From Amycolatopsis nivea (GTDB taxonomy: Bacteria > Actinomycetota > Actinomycetes > Mycobacteriales > Pseudonocardiaceae): DNA of 64,000 bases. The notes under the pieces are model-generated. The model was not told where the DNA came from, made no database searches, and saw only the letters and a list, made by a program, of their open reading frames with translations. A program made the position numbers and the translations under genes. The DNA is taken from contig NZ_SDLT01000001.1 of NCBI RefSeq assembly GCF_004522235.1, forward strand, positions 62,001 through 126,000, read 5' to 3'. This document shows, in pieces, positions 41,037-50,437 of this stretch. Numbering within the stretch: the stretch's first letter is position 1; the number at the start of each line of letters is the position of its first letter.

Positions 41037-42493
41037 CGTTGCTCGGAACCGGATGGCAGGGCCGGATCTTCTCCGGCGGCTGGATCCCCGGCGCGGGCGG
41101 GGAATACGACGCGGTCGAGCCCGCGACCGGGAACACCCTGGTCCGAGTGGGTGCGGCGGCTCCGGAAGACGTCGCCAAGGCAGCGGCGGCGGCGCAGGAA
41201 GCACAGCGGGAGTGGGCTGCGAAGCCATACGACCAGCGGGCGCGGGTGCTGCGCCGGGCTGCGCGGCTTTTCGAGGACCACGGCGACGAGATCGACGACT
41301 GGCTTGTCCGCGAATCCGGTGCCACGCGGGCGTTCGCGCAGTTCCAGACCCGCGCGGTCGCGGCCGAGGAATGCCACGAGGCGGCGGCGCTCGCCGCACA
41401 TCCGTACGGGGAACTGTTGCGTTCCAGCCAGCCTCGGCTGTCGATGGCGCGCCGGGTTCCGGCCGGGGTGGTCGGCGTGATCTCGCCGTTCAACGCGCCG
41501 GTGATCCTCTCCATCCGCGCGATCGCGCCCGCCTTGGCGCTCGGCAACGCGGTGCTGGCGAAGCCCGACCCGCGCACGGCGGTGTGCGGCGGTGTCGTGC
41601 TGGCCCGGATCTTCGAGGAAGCCGGTCTGCCCGAAGGCCTGTTCCACCTGCTGCCCGGCGGCGCGGACGTCGGCGCCGCGCTGGTCGAGGACCCGCTGGT
41701 GCGCGTCATCGCGTTCACCGGTTCCACGAACGCGGGCCGCAAGATCGCCGCGGCGGCGGGGGAGCGGCTCAAGCGCGTGCACCTCGAACTCGGCGGCAAC
41801 TCGGCGCTCGTCGTGCTCGCGGACGCGGACGTCGAACAGGCCGCGTCGGTCGGCGCGTTCGGTTCGTTCAACCACTCCGGGCAGATCTGCATGGCGACCG
41901 GACGCCACCTGGTCGCCGCCGAAATCGCCGACGACTACGCGGCCGCGCTCGCCGAGCACGCGGCCAAGCTGACCGTCGGCAACCCGGCGACCGGCGACGT
42001 CGCGCTCGGCCCGCTGATCGACGCGGGACAACGCGACCGCGTGCACTCGGTGGTCACCGGGAGCGCGGAGGCTGGCGCGAAGATCGCGACCGGCGGCACC
42101 TACGAGGACCTGTTCTACCGCCCGACCGTCCTCACCGACGTCCCGCTCGCCGCGCCCGCCTACGCCCAGGAGGTGTTCGGCCCGGTCGCGCCGGTCGTGC
42201 CGTTCTCCACAGTGGACGAAGCAGTGCGCCTGGCCGGCGGTACCGAGTACGGGCTGTCGCTGGGCATCCTGACCCGGGACGCCGCGCGGGGGCTGGCACT
42301 GGCCGAGCGGATCCCGTCCGGTCTGGTGCACGTCAACGACCAGACGGTCAACGACGAGGCCCTCGCCCCGTTCGGCGGGGTGGGGGATTCGGGAACCGGC
42401 TCCCGGCACGGCGGCGCGCAGGCCAACCTGGAGGCGTTCACCGAAACCCAGTGGGTCACCGTGCGCGGCGACCTTCCGCAGTACCCGTTCTAG
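41033..42493 (+). CDS. Aldehyde dehydrogenase, probably benzaldehyde dehydrogenase
   Basis: 486 residues from ATG 41033, overlapping the decarboxylase stop by 4 bases. Catalytic residues are C286 in NHSGQICMATGR and E252 in VHLELGGN; the cofactor motif is FTGST (Rossmann turn) and SPFNAPV holds the conserved Asn. Coupling to benzoylformate decarboxylase points to oxidation of benzaldehyde to benzoate with NAD(P), as for the MdlD-type enzyme, but the sequence is closer to the general vanillin/benzaldehyde class than to Pseudomonas MdlD. Length is normal. Confidence 0.92.
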   Translation: MTLLGTGWQGRIFSGGWIPGAGGEYDAVEPATGNTLVRVGAAAPEDVAKAAAAAQEAQREWAAKPYDQRARVLRRAARLFEDHGDEIDDWLVRESGATRAFAQFQTRAVAAEECHEAAALAAHPYGELLRSSQPRLSMARRVPAGVVGVISPFNAPVILSIRAIAPALALGNAVLAKPDPRTAVCGGVVLARIFEEAGLPEGLFHLLPGGADVGAALVEDPLVRVIAFTGSTNAGRKIAAAAGERLKRVHLELGGNSALVVLADADVEQAASVGAFGSFNHSGQICMATGRHLVAAEIADDYAAALAEHAAKLTVGNPATGDVALGPLIDAGQRDRVHSVVTGSAEAGAKIATGGTYEDLFYRPTVLTDVPLAAPAYAQEVFGPVAPVVPFSTVDEAVRLAGGTEYGLSLGILTRDAARGLALAERIPSGLVHVNDQTVNDEALAPFGGVGDSGTGSRHGGAQANLEAFTETQWVTVRGDLPQYPF

Positions 42494-42536
42494 AAGCAAT
42501 CCGGCCCAGGTCCCCTCCGACGACGCAGGTGATGAC

Positions 42537-43793
42537 ATGACGGTCTCGACTGATCCCCGGGCGCGCCACGCCCGCTGGGTGGCCCCGCTGTGCTGGACGG
42601 CGGTGGCGCTCGAAGGGTTCGACCTGGTGGTGCTGGGCGTCGTGCTGCCCGCGCTGCTCAAGGACAAAGCGTGGGGGCTCGACCCCAACACGGCGTCGCT
42701 GATCTCCGCGGTCGGGCTGCTCGGCGTGGCGGTCGGCGCGTTCTCGATCGGCCCGCTCAGCGACCTGTTCGGCCGGCGGGGAATGATGCTGCTGACCGTG
42801 GCCAGCTTCTCGGTCTGCACGCTGCTCTGCGCGTTCGCGAACGGGCCGTGGCTGTTCGGCGTGCTGCGGTTCCTGGCCGGGCTCGGGCTCGGCGGCGTGC
42901 TGCCGACCGCGCTGGCGCTGATCACCGAGTACGCGCGGATCGGCCGCGGCGGCAGTGCGACCACCGTGCTGATGACCGGCTACCACGTCGGCGCAGTGCT
43001 CACCGCGCTGCTCGGAATCCTGGTGCTGCAACGGCTCGGCTGGCAGTGGATGTTCGTCATCGGGGCCGCGCCCGCACTGATCCTCGTGCCGCTGATGATG
43101 AAGTTCCTGCCCGAATCGAAGGCGCTGGAACGGGCGAAGGAAGCCCGGCGCAACCGCAACCCGCTCGGCGTCCTGTTCCGGCACGGCTACGGCCGCGCGA
43201 CCATCGCGTTCTGGGTGACGTCGTTCATGGGGCTGCTGCTGGTCTACGGCCTGAACACCTGGCTGCCGCAGATCATGCGCGCGGCGGGCTACGAACTCGG
43301 CGCGGCGCTGGCGCTGCTGCTGGTGCTGAACGTCGGCGCGGTCATCGGCCTACTGGTCGGCGGCCGGGTCGCGGACAAGATCGGCTACCGCCGTTCGACC
43401 ATCCTGTGGTTCGCCGCGGCGGCGGTGTTCCTGGCGCTGCTGAGCATCAAGCTGCCCGGGGCGAGCGTGTACGCCGGCGTGCTGCTGGCCGGGATCTTCA
43501 CCTTCAGCTCGCAGGTGCTGGTCTACGTGTACATCGCCCGCGTGTACCCCGCCGAAGCACGCGGCACCGGGCTCGGCGCGGCGAGCGGGATCGGCCGGTT
43601 CGGCGCGATGTCCGGGCCGCTGGTGACCGGGCTGCTGCTGTCGGCGGGGCTGGCGTATCCGTGGGGCTTCTACCTGTTCGCGGCGGTGGCGGTGATGGGG
43701 GCGCTCGCGATCGCGGCGGTGAACCGGGACCCGGCTCCGGACGCCCCGGCGGACAGCCCGGCGCCGCGCGTGGAGACGGCTCCGGAGAGCTGA
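42537..43793 (+). CDS. MFS aromatic acid:H+ symporter (BenK/PcaK-like)
   Basis: 418 residues from ATG 42537 (caggtgatgac; moderate site). Membrane helix 1 has the aromatic-acid symporter motif ALEGFDLVVLGVVLPAL with its conserved Asp, and the 2-3 loop has GPLSDLFGRRGMM. Twelve hydrophobic segments; the C-terminus is a Pro/Ala-rich cytoplasmic tail. Following the decarboxylase/dehydrogenase pair, it likely imports mandelate, benzoylformate or benzoate. The stop is one base from the end of the convergent ABC ATPase gene. Confidence 0.9.
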   Translation: MTVSTDPRARHARWVAPLCWTAVALEGFDLVVLGVVLPALLKDKAWGLDPNTASLISAVGLLGVAVGAFSIGPLSDLFGRRGMMLLTVASFSVCTLLCAFANGPWLFGVLRFLAGLGLGGVLPTALALITEYARIGRGGSATTVLMTGYHVGAVLTALLGILVLQRLGWQWMFVIGAAPALILVPLMMKFLPESKALERAKEARRNRNPLGVLFRHGYGRATIAFWVTSFMGLLLVYGLNTWLPQIMRAAGYELGAALALLLVLNVGAVIGLLVGGRVADKIGYRRSTILWFAAAAVFLALLSIKLPGASVYAGVLLAGIFTFSSQVLVYVYIARVYPAEARGTGLGAASGIGRFGAMSGPLVTGLLLSAGLAYPWGFYLFAAVAVMGALAIAAVNRDPAPDAPADSPAPRVETAPES

Positions 43794-43794
43794 G

Positions 43795-45075
43795 CTATTC
43801 GGCGGTCGTCTGGGCGATCCGGTCGCTGTCGGTGTCGTAGTCGAAGAGCTCGGCGTACCGGCCCCAGTCGATCGCCGTGTCCAGTTGCTGCCGGGCGTCG
43901 GCGGCGGAGAAACCGCGGCGGAGCAGGTCGAGGAAGAACTCCGCGCGCAGCGTGCCGTCCGAACTGGCGGTGAGCGCGTTGACGATCGTGCGGACCAGCG
44001 GTGCCCGGTCGCGGACCTGACCGGCGAAGATCTTCTTGCTGGTCTGGATGTCCGCGGTGGTGAAGGCGGTGCCGACCGGGGTCAGGTGCAGGTCGCCGCC
44101 CGCCACGAACAGGAGGTCGAGCAGGGCTGCCGCGTCGACGAGCGGCAGCAGGTCGTCGACCTCGAAGCTCAGTTCGGCGGCGAGATCCGGCAGGTCGGCG
44201 TGTCCGCCGCGGGCGTGCACCAGTTCCACGAGCCCGGCGAGGCCGCCGACCGACGCGGGCGGCAGCGGCCGTGCGGTGGGCGTGGCCTGCGCGGGTTCGA
44301 CGGCCGCCGGATCGCGTCCGGTCAGCAGGTCGTAGAGCCGTTCGACCAGCGCGGCGAACGCGGGGGATTTGCGGTCGCGCGGCCGGGCGAGGTCGATCTC
44401 CACCTCCGCACGCAGCTTCCCGGGGTTGGCGCCGAGGACCAGCACCCGGTCGGCGAGCAGTACTGCCTCCTCGATGTTATGCGTGACGATGCAGACGGCT
44501 TTCGTCGGGAAATCGTCGCGCTGCCACAGGCTCATCAGTTCGGTGCGCAGGTTTTCCGCGGTCAGCACGTCGAGCGCGGAGAACGGTTCGTCCATCAGCA
44601 GGACGTCCGGTTCGAGCACAAGCGCACGGGCGAAGCCGACGCGCTGCCGCATCCCGCCGGAAAGTTCCTTGGGGTAAGCGGATTCGAAACCGTCGAGGCC
44701 GATCAGGTCGATCGCCTGCAACGCACGGTCGCGGCGCGATTTCGGCGGGATGCCGCGCGCGGCGAGGCCGAGTTCGACGTTGTCCTGCACGGTCAGCCAC
44801 GGCATCAGCGCGAACGTCTGGAACACCATCGCGGTACCCGGATTGGCGCCGTCGAGTTCTTCGCCGCGATAACGCACGGTGCCGCGGGTCGGGCCGATCA
44901 GCCCGGCGATCGTGCGCAGCAGCGTCGATTTCCCGCTGCCGGACCGGCCGAGCAGCGCGACGATCTCGCCCGCGCGCAGGTCGAGCGTGAGGTCGTCGAG
45001 GACGCGCAGTTCGTCGCCCGCCGAACCGGGGAAGCTCTTGCTGACGTGCTCGACGGAAACGAGGACTTCGGACAT
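43795..45075 (-). CDS. ABC transporter ATPase with C-terminal AAA-associated domain
   Basis: 426 residues from ATG 45075 (gaaaggtat upstream). Walker A GRSGSGKST (about 43-51), Q-loop FQTFALMPW, signature LSGGMRQR, Walker B VLLMDEP and the switch His in VTHNIEEA are intact; the domain resembles nitrate/sulfonate-type ATPases. Residues about 280-426 form an AAA-associated C-terminal domain (GGHADLPDLAAELSFEVDDLLPLVDAAALLDL...), winged-helix-like and probably regulatory. It is coupled to the fused permease 11 bases upstream. No substrate-binding protein is encoded nearby. Confidence 0.9.
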   Translation of the reverse strand: MSEVLVSVEHVSKSFPGSAGDELRVLDDLTLDLRAGEIVALLGRSGSGKSTLLRTIAGLIGPTRGTVRYRGEELDGANPGTAMVFQTFALMPWLTVQDNVELGLAARGIPPKSRRDRALQAIDLIGLDGFESAYPKELSGGMRQRVGFARALVLEPDVLLMDEPFSALDVLTAENLRTELMSLWQRDDFPTKAVCIVTHNIEEAVLLADRVLVLGANPGKLRAEVEIDLARPRDRKSPAFAALVERLYDLLTGRDPAAVEPAQATPTARPLPPASVGGLAGLVELVHARGGHADLPDLAAELSFEVDDLLPLVDAAALLDLLFVAGGDLHLTPVGTAFTTADIQTSKKIFAGQVRDRAPLVRTIVNALTASSDGTLRAEFFLDLLRRGFSAADARQQLDTAIDWGRYAELFDYDTDSDRIAQTTAE

Positions 45076-45086
45076 GAGGATACCTT

Positions 45087-46820
45087 TCAGGACAGGGAGA
45101 ACCGGCGTTCGGCGATGCGGTACAGCCGCCGCCAGAAGAGCCGGTTGAGGCCGACGACGTACAGGCTCATCACCGCGACGCCGAGCAGGATCCGCCCGGA
45201 GTCGCCGGCGCCGGTGGCGTCGGCGATGTACGCGCCGAGGCCGGTCGCGGTGAGCGTGACCCCGTTGTAGGACACGATTTCCGCGACGATGGAGGCGTTC
45301 CACGCGCCGCCCGCCGCGGTGATCCCGCCGGTGACGTAGCTCGGGAAAATCGCGGGCAGCACGAGCCGGCGCCACCACAGCGCTCGCGGCAGCCGCAGGT
45401 TCGCCGACGCCTCGCGCAGGTCGTGCGGAATAGCCGAGGCACCGGCGATGACGTTGAAGAGGATGTACCACTGCGCACCGAGGCTCATCAGCAGGATGCC
45501 GCCCCAGTCCAGGGAAATCCCGGTCGCCACGAGCACGGCGGTGATCAGCGGGAACAGGAAGTTCGCCGGGAACGACGCGAGCACCTGCACGACCGGCTGG
45601 GCCAGCCGCGACACCCGCGGGTTCATCCCGATCCACACGCCGATCGGCACCCACACGAGCGTGCCGACGACCACCAGCGTCACTACCCGCGCGAACGTGA
45701 TCAGGCCGAGCAGCAGCACGTGGCCGATCTCGCCGTACCCCGTGGTCTCGCCGATGAACAGCACCATGCGCACCGCGCCGTAGAGGATCAACCCGAAAAC
45801 CACGACGCTGAACACGATGTCCGCGGCGCGCCGGCGGGCGGGGGAGAACCGCAGCGGGTACTCGGCGAGCCCGAAGACCGCCAGCGCGCGGTCGAGCGGG
45901 AACACCAGTTTGCCGAGCACCCGGCCGAGCAGCGCCGGGATCCGCGAGCGGCGCAGCAGGTCGAGCACCAGGCTGCGGGGTGCTTCGGCGGATTCGGAGT
46001 TCTCGATGCGGAACCGCTCCGACCACGCGGTGAGCGGTCGCCAGAACAGCACGTTCACGCCGACGACCAGGACCACCATCGCACCGACGGCCAGCAGCAC
46101 CTTGCCGAGATCGCCCTCTTCGGAAGCGGTCGCGACGTACGCGCCGATTCCGGGCAGCGCGAACTTCTGGTTGTTGACGCTGAGCGCTTCGGAGGCGGTG
46201 AGGAAGAACCAGCCGCCGCCGAAGCTCATCATGCCGTTCCAGACCAGCGGGATCATGCCGCTCGGCACGTCGACGCGCCAGAACCGCTGCCAGCGGGACA
46301 GCCGCAGCAGCCGGGACGCCTCGTCGAGGTCGCGCGGCTGCGACACCAGCGAATGGTGGAACGCGAAGGTCATGTTCCACGCCTGCGAGGTGAAGATCGC
46401 GAAGATCGACGCGCATTCCAGGCCCAGTTGCGAGCCGGGGAACAGCGCGATGAACCCGGTGATCGTCACCGACAGGAACCCGAGCACCGGCACCGACTGC
46501 AGGATGTCGAGTGCGGGAAGCAGGATCTTTTCCGTGCGCCGCAGCCGGGCCGCCGCGGTCGCGTAGACGAAGGTGAATCCGACCGACAGCACGAGCGCGA
46601 CGAACATCCGCAGCAGCGAACGTCCGGCGTAGTAAGGGAGTTCGGCCGGATCAGTGGACACTGTGGACGGTGCGGTCGCCGGAGTCCACGCCGTGGCGGC
46701 ACCGTGCGCGAGCCGCACGATCAGCCACAACGCCGCGGCGGCGCCGAGGAACACCGCCACGTCGGCGACCGTGCGGCGCGGCCGGACGAGCGCGCCGCGG
46801 GTGGGGAAGGTACGCAGCAT
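45087..46820 (-). CDS. Fused double-domain ABC transporter permease
   Basis: 577 residues from ATG 46820. Two BPD-type permease domains are joined in one chain: about residues 65-265, with coupling loop DLDEASRLLRLSRWQRFWRVDVPSGM, and 370-565, with DLREASANLRLPRALWWRRLVLPAIFP. About 12 hydrophobic segments. The first ATG is 4 bases after the stop of the MgtC-like gene, so it belongs to the magnesium-transport operon. With its ATPase partner it would form a complete transporter, possibly for a cation or an anion; which one cannot be told, and no binding protein is present. Confidence 0.9.
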   Translation of the reverse strand: MLRTFPTRGALVRPRRTVADVAVFLGAAAALWLIVRLAHGAATAWTPATAPSTVSTDPAELPYYAGRSLLRMFVALVLSVGFTFVYATAAARLRRTEKILLPALDILQSVPVLGFLSVTITGFIALFPGSQLGLECASIFAIFTSQAWNMTFAFHHSLVSQPRDLDEASRLLRLSRWQRFWRVDVPSGMIPLVWNGMMSFGGGWFFLTASEALSVNNQKFALPGIGAYVATASEEGDLGKVLLAVGAMVVLVVGVNVLFWRPLTAWSERFRIENSESAEAPRSLVLDLLRRSRIPALLGRVLGKLVFPLDRALAVFGLAEYPLRFSPARRRAADIVFSVVVFGLILYGAVRMVLFIGETTGYGEIGHVLLLGLITFARVVTLVVVGTLVWVPIGVWIGMNPRVSRLAQPVVQVLASFPANFLFPLITAVLVATGISLDWGGILLMSLGAQWYILFNVIAGASAIPHDLREASANLRLPRALWWRRLVLPAIFPSYVTGGITAAGGAWNASIVAEIVSYNGVTLTATGLGAYIADATGAGDSGRILLGVAVMSLYVVGLNRLFWRRLYRIAERRFSLS

Positions 46821-46824
46821 TGGT

Positions 46825-47544
46825 CTAGTTCTCGCTGTCCTGGTCGGTGTAGGAGAGTTCGGCTTGCCAGCGCACGCTGGTCACCGACGGCTCCATGGAC
46901 AGCCGGCTCACCGCCGACTCCATTTGCTTGTCGTCGCGCTGATCGGCGGACAGTTCGGCGCGCACCTGCACCTGCCCGGCGGTGTCGGTATTGGTGCTGG
47001 TGACCGATTGCAGCGCGAAATCAGTGCGTGCCAACGCCTGCACGAGCAACGCGCGCACGTGCGCTTCGGAATCGTCCTTGGTCACCGCCAGGAAGGTGTA
47101 CGACGTCGGGGTTTCGCGGCCGGTCGCCGGACGACGGTCGACCACGCGGCCGAGCGGGCGCAGCGCGATGTTCACCGCCATCACCACGGCGGTGCCCGCG
47201 CCAGCGGCTGTGTACAGCCCGGCTCCGGCGAGCGCGCCCACCGCGGCGGAGCACCACAATGTCGCCGCTGTGTTGAGCCCGCGCACGGTCAATCCTTCGC
47301 GTAGAATCACGCCCGCGCCGAGAAAACCGATTCCGGAAACAATTTGCGCGGCAACCCGGGTGGGGTCGGCGCTCGCTCCGCTGAAACCGTGCGCGGACAG
47401 CAGCACGAACAGCGTCGCACCGGCCGCGACCAGCGCGTTCGTCCGCAAGCCGGCCATCCGGGCACGGTATTGGCGTTCAAATCCGATCACTGTGCCGAGG
47501 CCCACTCCGGCGCCAAGGCGCAGCAACATCTCCGCAGTCGTCAT
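46825..47544 (-). CDS. MgtC/SapB-family membrane protein
   Basis: 239 residues from ATG 47544; a longer frame has no better start. The MgtC signature is complete: LGAGVGLGTVIGFERQYRARMAGLRTNALVAAGATLFVLLS, then AAQIVSGIGFLGAGVILREGLTVRGLNTAATLWCSAAVGALAGAGLY. Residues 150-239 are a cytoplasmic ACT-like domain. MgtC proteins help survival at low magnesium, in some bacteria by inhibiting the F-type ATP synthase. It lies 64 bases after mgtA on the same strand and 4 bases before the ABC permease. Confidence 0.92.
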   Translation of the reverse strand: MTTAEMLLRLGAGVGLGTVIGFERQYRARMAGLRTNALVAAGATLFVLLSAHGFSGASADPTRVAAQIVSGIGFLGAGVILREGLTVRGLNTAATLWCSAAVGALAGAGLYTAAGAGTAVVMAVNIALRPLGRVVDRRPATGRETPTSYTFLAVTKDDSEAHVRALLVQALARTDFALQSVTSTNTDTAGQVQVRAELSADQRDDKQMESAVSRLSMEPSVTSVRWQAELSYTDQDSEN

Positions 47545-47608
47545 CTGCGCTCCCACTGGTTGGTGCGAAAAGTTCAGAAATAGTCGGGAAAAACCGGAAA
47601 AAGGACGG

Positions 47609-50176
47609 TTACCACCACGCACGCTGGCGTGCGTAACCGCGTTTCGCTACTTGGGCGGCCAGCGCGTACCCGGCCAGCACGAGCACCAGCCACAGCAGGT
47701 AGCTGGCGGGCAGCGCCTGCATGCGCAACGGTCCGGCGAGCGGCGACAGCGGCACCAGCAAACCGACGAGCGCGGCGGCTGCCGTCGCCAGCACGACCGG
47801 GCGGCTGGCGCGCAGGGGAGTGCCGCGTCCGCGCAGGACGAGCACGACCAGCAGCTGCGAGAGCAGCCCCTCGACGAACCAGCCGGTCTGGAAGAGCAGC
47901 GGGTCCGCGCCCGCGCCGAAGACGTGCCACAGCACGGCGAACGTCGCGAGGTCGAACAGCGACGACAGCGGACCGAACACGAGCATGAAGCCGGTCAGCC
48001 CGCGAGCGTCCCAGCGGCGCGGTTCGCTGAGGTAGTCCTCGTCCACCCGGTCCCACGCGAGCGCGAGCTGAGCCAGGTCGTAGAGCAGGTTCGACACCAC
48101 GAGCTGGATCGGCAGGATGGGCAGGAACGGCAGGAACGCGCTCGCGGCGAGCACCGACAGCACGTTGCCGAAGTTCGACGCGGCGGTGATGTTGACGTAC
48201 TTCAGCGTGTTGCCGAGCGTCCGCCGTCCTTCGGCCACGCCGCGGGCGAGCACGCCGAGGTCGCGTTCCAGCAGCACCAGGTCCGCCGCGTCCTTCGCCG
48301 CGTCGGTGGCGGTGTCCGGAGCGATCCCGACGTCGGCGGTGCGCAGCGCGGTGACGTCGTTGACGCCGTCGCCGACAAAACCGACCGCCCGGCCGTTCTC
48401 GCGCAACGCGGTGACCACGCGGGCCTTGTGCGCTGGCGTGAGCTTCGCGAAGACGGTGGTGTCCTTGACGATTTCGCGCAGTTCGGCGTCGTCTGCCGCT
48501 TCGACCTGGCGGCCGAGCACGACCTCTCCGACCGGGATGCCCGCCGAATCCGCGACGCGCGCGGCCACGTGCCGGTTGTCGCCGGTCAGCACTTTCAGCG
48601 CGACGCCTTGCTCGCCAAGGGTTTTCACCGCGTTGACGACGCCGTCGCGGACCGGGTCGACGAATCCCACGAAACCGACGAGGATCATCTCGTTCTCGTC
48701 AGTTTCGTCAAATCCGCCGAGCCTGGGTTCGACTTCCCGCGCGGCCACCGCGAGCACCCGCATGCCGTGTTCGGCGTACGCGCGCACCAGTTCTTCCGCG
48801 CCGATGCGGGCGGCGTCGTCGAATTCGGCGACGACACCGTCGCGGCGCGCGTGGCTGCAGCGCGGCAGGATCTCGTCCGGGTCGCCCTTGCTGATCAGGA
48901 GGTGCTCGCTGCCGCGCCGGACCACGACGCTGGCCCGGCGGCGCGCGTGGTCGAAGCCGATCTCGGCGACGCCGGTGAACAGCGCGTCGGCGACCAGATC
49001 GTCTTCACCGTCGAACAGCGTCTCGATCGCCTCGTCCAGCCGGTCGTGCCGGTCGGTCTGGAAGCGCACCGCGACGCCCGCGTACTCGGCCGCTTCGCCG
49101 TCCGGGCTGCCGGAGTAGTCGACGCTGTGCGCGTAGGCGATCCGGTCCTCGGTGAGGGTGCCGGTCTTGTCGACGCACAGCACGTCCATCGCGGCGAGAT
49201 CCTGGATGGCGTTGAGCCGCTTGACAATCACCTGCCGCCGGGACAGCGCGGCCGCGCCTCGCGCGAGGTTCGTGGTCACGATGACCGGCAGCATCTCCGG
49301 CGTGAGACCGACCGCGACGGCGACCGCGAACATCCCGGCCTGTGCCCAGTCCCCGGTGACCGTGCCGTTGACGACGAGCACGATCGGCACCATCACCAGC
49401 ATGAACCGCACGAGCGTCCACCCGACGCGGCGCACGCCGGCGTCGAAGCTGGATTCCGCGCGCGGCTCGGCGGATTGCTGGGCGAGCGCGCCGAAGTAGG
49501 TCTCGCTGCCCGTTGCGGCGACGACCGCGGTCGCCGTTCCGCCGACCACCGACGTGCCCGCGAAGCCGAGCGCGGGCGTCTCAACGAGTTCGTGCTCCTC
49601 GTGCTTACCGAGCTCGGGCGCCCGCTTCGCGACCGGCAGTGCCTCGCCGGACAGCGCGGACTGGTCGACCACGAAGTCTTTGGCAGCGACAATGCGCACG
49701 TCAGCCGGGATCACGTCGCCGGGCCCGAGCAGCACGACGTCCCCCGGGACGAGGTCCCCCGTGGGCACCTCGCGCTCGCTGCCGGGAAACTCCGCCGCCG
49801 CGCGCCGACGCACGGTGACAGTGGTGGTGATCTGATCGCGAACCGCGCTGATCGCGCGCTCGGACCGGGACTGCTGCCAGAAGCGGAGGCCGATGCTGAG
49901 CACGACCATCACGCCGACGGTCACCGCGCCGCGAATGTCGCCGACGCCAGCGAAAACCACGCCGAGCGCGGTCAGCAACGCGACGAACGGGCTCCGCGCG
50001 GCGGCCCAGATTCGGACGGGCGCGCGGTCCGTGCCGTCGATGCGGTTCTCGCCGAAGCGGTGCAACCGTTCGGCCGCCTCGTTTTCGGTGAGGCCTTTGG
50101 GCGAGCTGTCGAGATTCCGGAACAGAGTGAGCACCGGCGCGTCGCCGTGGGCGCGCAGGGCGGGAAAGCGGGTCAT
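47609..50176 (-). CDS. mgtA: MgtA-type magnesium-translocating P-type ATPase
   Basis: 855 residues from ATG 50176. P-type IIIB features: actuator loop VVDQSALSGEALPV, phosphorylated D336 in CVDKTGTLTED, VLTGDN and the hinge VGFVGDGVNDVTALRTADVGIAPD. The membrane region before the P-domain reads VGLTPEMLPVIVT, the magnesium-transporter version of the helix-4 PEGL-type motif. Ten hydrophobic segments are expected. It imports Mg2+. It is the first gene of the four-gene set and is preceded by a leader containing a short frame (50234-50299) and, upstream, an ArsR-type operator. Confidence 0.93.
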   Translation of the reverse strand: MTRFPALRAHGDAPVLTLFRNLDSSPKGLTENEAAERLHRFGENRIDGTDRAPVRIWAAARSPFVALLTALGVVFAGVGDIRGAVTVGVMVVLSIGLRFWQQSRSERAISAVRDQITTTVTVRRRAAAEFPGSEREVPTGDLVPGDVVLLGPGDVIPADVRIVAAKDFVVDQSALSGEALPVAKRAPELGKHEEHELVETPALGFAGTSVVGGTATAVVAATGSETYFGALAQQSAEPRAESSFDAGVRRVGWTLVRFMLVMVPIVLVVNGTVTGDWAQAGMFAVAVAVGLTPEMLPVIVTTNLARGAAALSRRQVIVKRLNAIQDLAAMDVLCVDKTGTLTEDRIAYAHSVDYSGSPDGEAAEYAGVAVRFQTDRHDRLDEAIETLFDGEDDLVADALFTGVAEIGFDHARRRASVVVRRGSEHLLISKGDPDEILPRCSHARRDGVVAEFDDAARIGAEELVRAYAEHGMRVLAVAAREVEPRLGGFDETDENEMILVGFVGFVDPVRDGVVNAVKTLGEQGVALKVLTGDNRHVAARVADSAGIPVGEVVLGRQVEAADDAELREIVKDTTVFAKLTPAHKARVVTALRENGRAVGFVGDGVNDVTALRTADVGIAPDTATDAAKDAADLVLLERDLGVLARGVAEGRRTLGNTLKYVNITAASNFGNVLSVLAASAFLPFLPILPIQLVVSNLLYDLAQLALAWDRVDEDYLSEPRRWDARGLTGFMLVFGPLSSLFDLATFAVLWHVFGAGADPLLFQTGWFVEGLLSQLLVVLVLRGRGTPLRASRPVVLATAAAALVGLLVPLSPLAGPLRMQALPASYLLWLVLVLAGYALAAQVAKRGYARQRAWW

Positions 50177-50233
50177 CGGTCGTCCCCTCGAGGTCTGCTG
50201 GGCGGCAGCGGACCGCGCGGGGTTCGTCCGGAC

Positions 50234-50299
50234 CTAGATGGCTGCCGGGATTCCCGCACGGTCGTGCCGACTACTTCCTTCGCCGGTCACCCGGCTCAC
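50234..50299 (-). CDS. Possible 21-residue leader peptide upstream of mgtA
   Basis: On the minus strand a GTG at 50299 follows an excellent ribosome site (gcggaggag) and opens a 21-codon frame with stop TAG at 50234-50236, 57 bases before mgtA. The peptide begins VSRVTGEGSS and ends AGIPAAI. Leader peptides control mgtA in enterobacteria (proline codons sense the cell state); here there is only one proline. The leader RNA is GC-rich and could also fold as an M-box-like riboswitch, but I could not match the M-box core securely. Confidence 0.4.
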   Translation of the reverse strand: MSRVTGEGSSRHDRAGIPAAI

Positions 50300-50377
50300 C
50301 TCCTCCGCAAGACTCATCGGCCGGCGTCAGCGCGCCGACCGGGGACCAGTAGAGCGCAGATCACGAAAACAGTCAAA

Positions 50378-50391
50378 CACTTGTGCAAGTG
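50378..50391. promoter_or_regulatory. ArsR-type operator between mgtA leader and arsR-family gene
   Basis: CACTTGtgCAAGTG is a perfect 6-2-6 palindrome, extended by flanking AT-rich bases (tcaaa... / ...atg), the usual ArsR/SmtB operator style. It lies in the divergent spacer, 47 bases before the chosen ArsR start and 78 before the mgtA leader frame, so it could serve both directions. Confidence 0.55.
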
Positions 50392-50437
50392 ATGGGGGCT
50401 AAGTCACGCTGTGGGCCCACCCGAGAGGATGTCCGTC

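Noticed and set aside
46982-50392. Open frame of 1136 codons on the plus strand opposite mgtA and the MgtC gene
   Set aside because: Composition is Arg/Gln/His/Ala-rich without any fold pattern; both minus-strand genes have complete family motifs.
50177-50400. M-box magnesium riboswitch before mgtA
   Set aside because: Some M-box-like words occur (ggtgag, ccgctgcc) but I could not fit the conserved core and pairing by eye; left as an open possibility in the leader entry.
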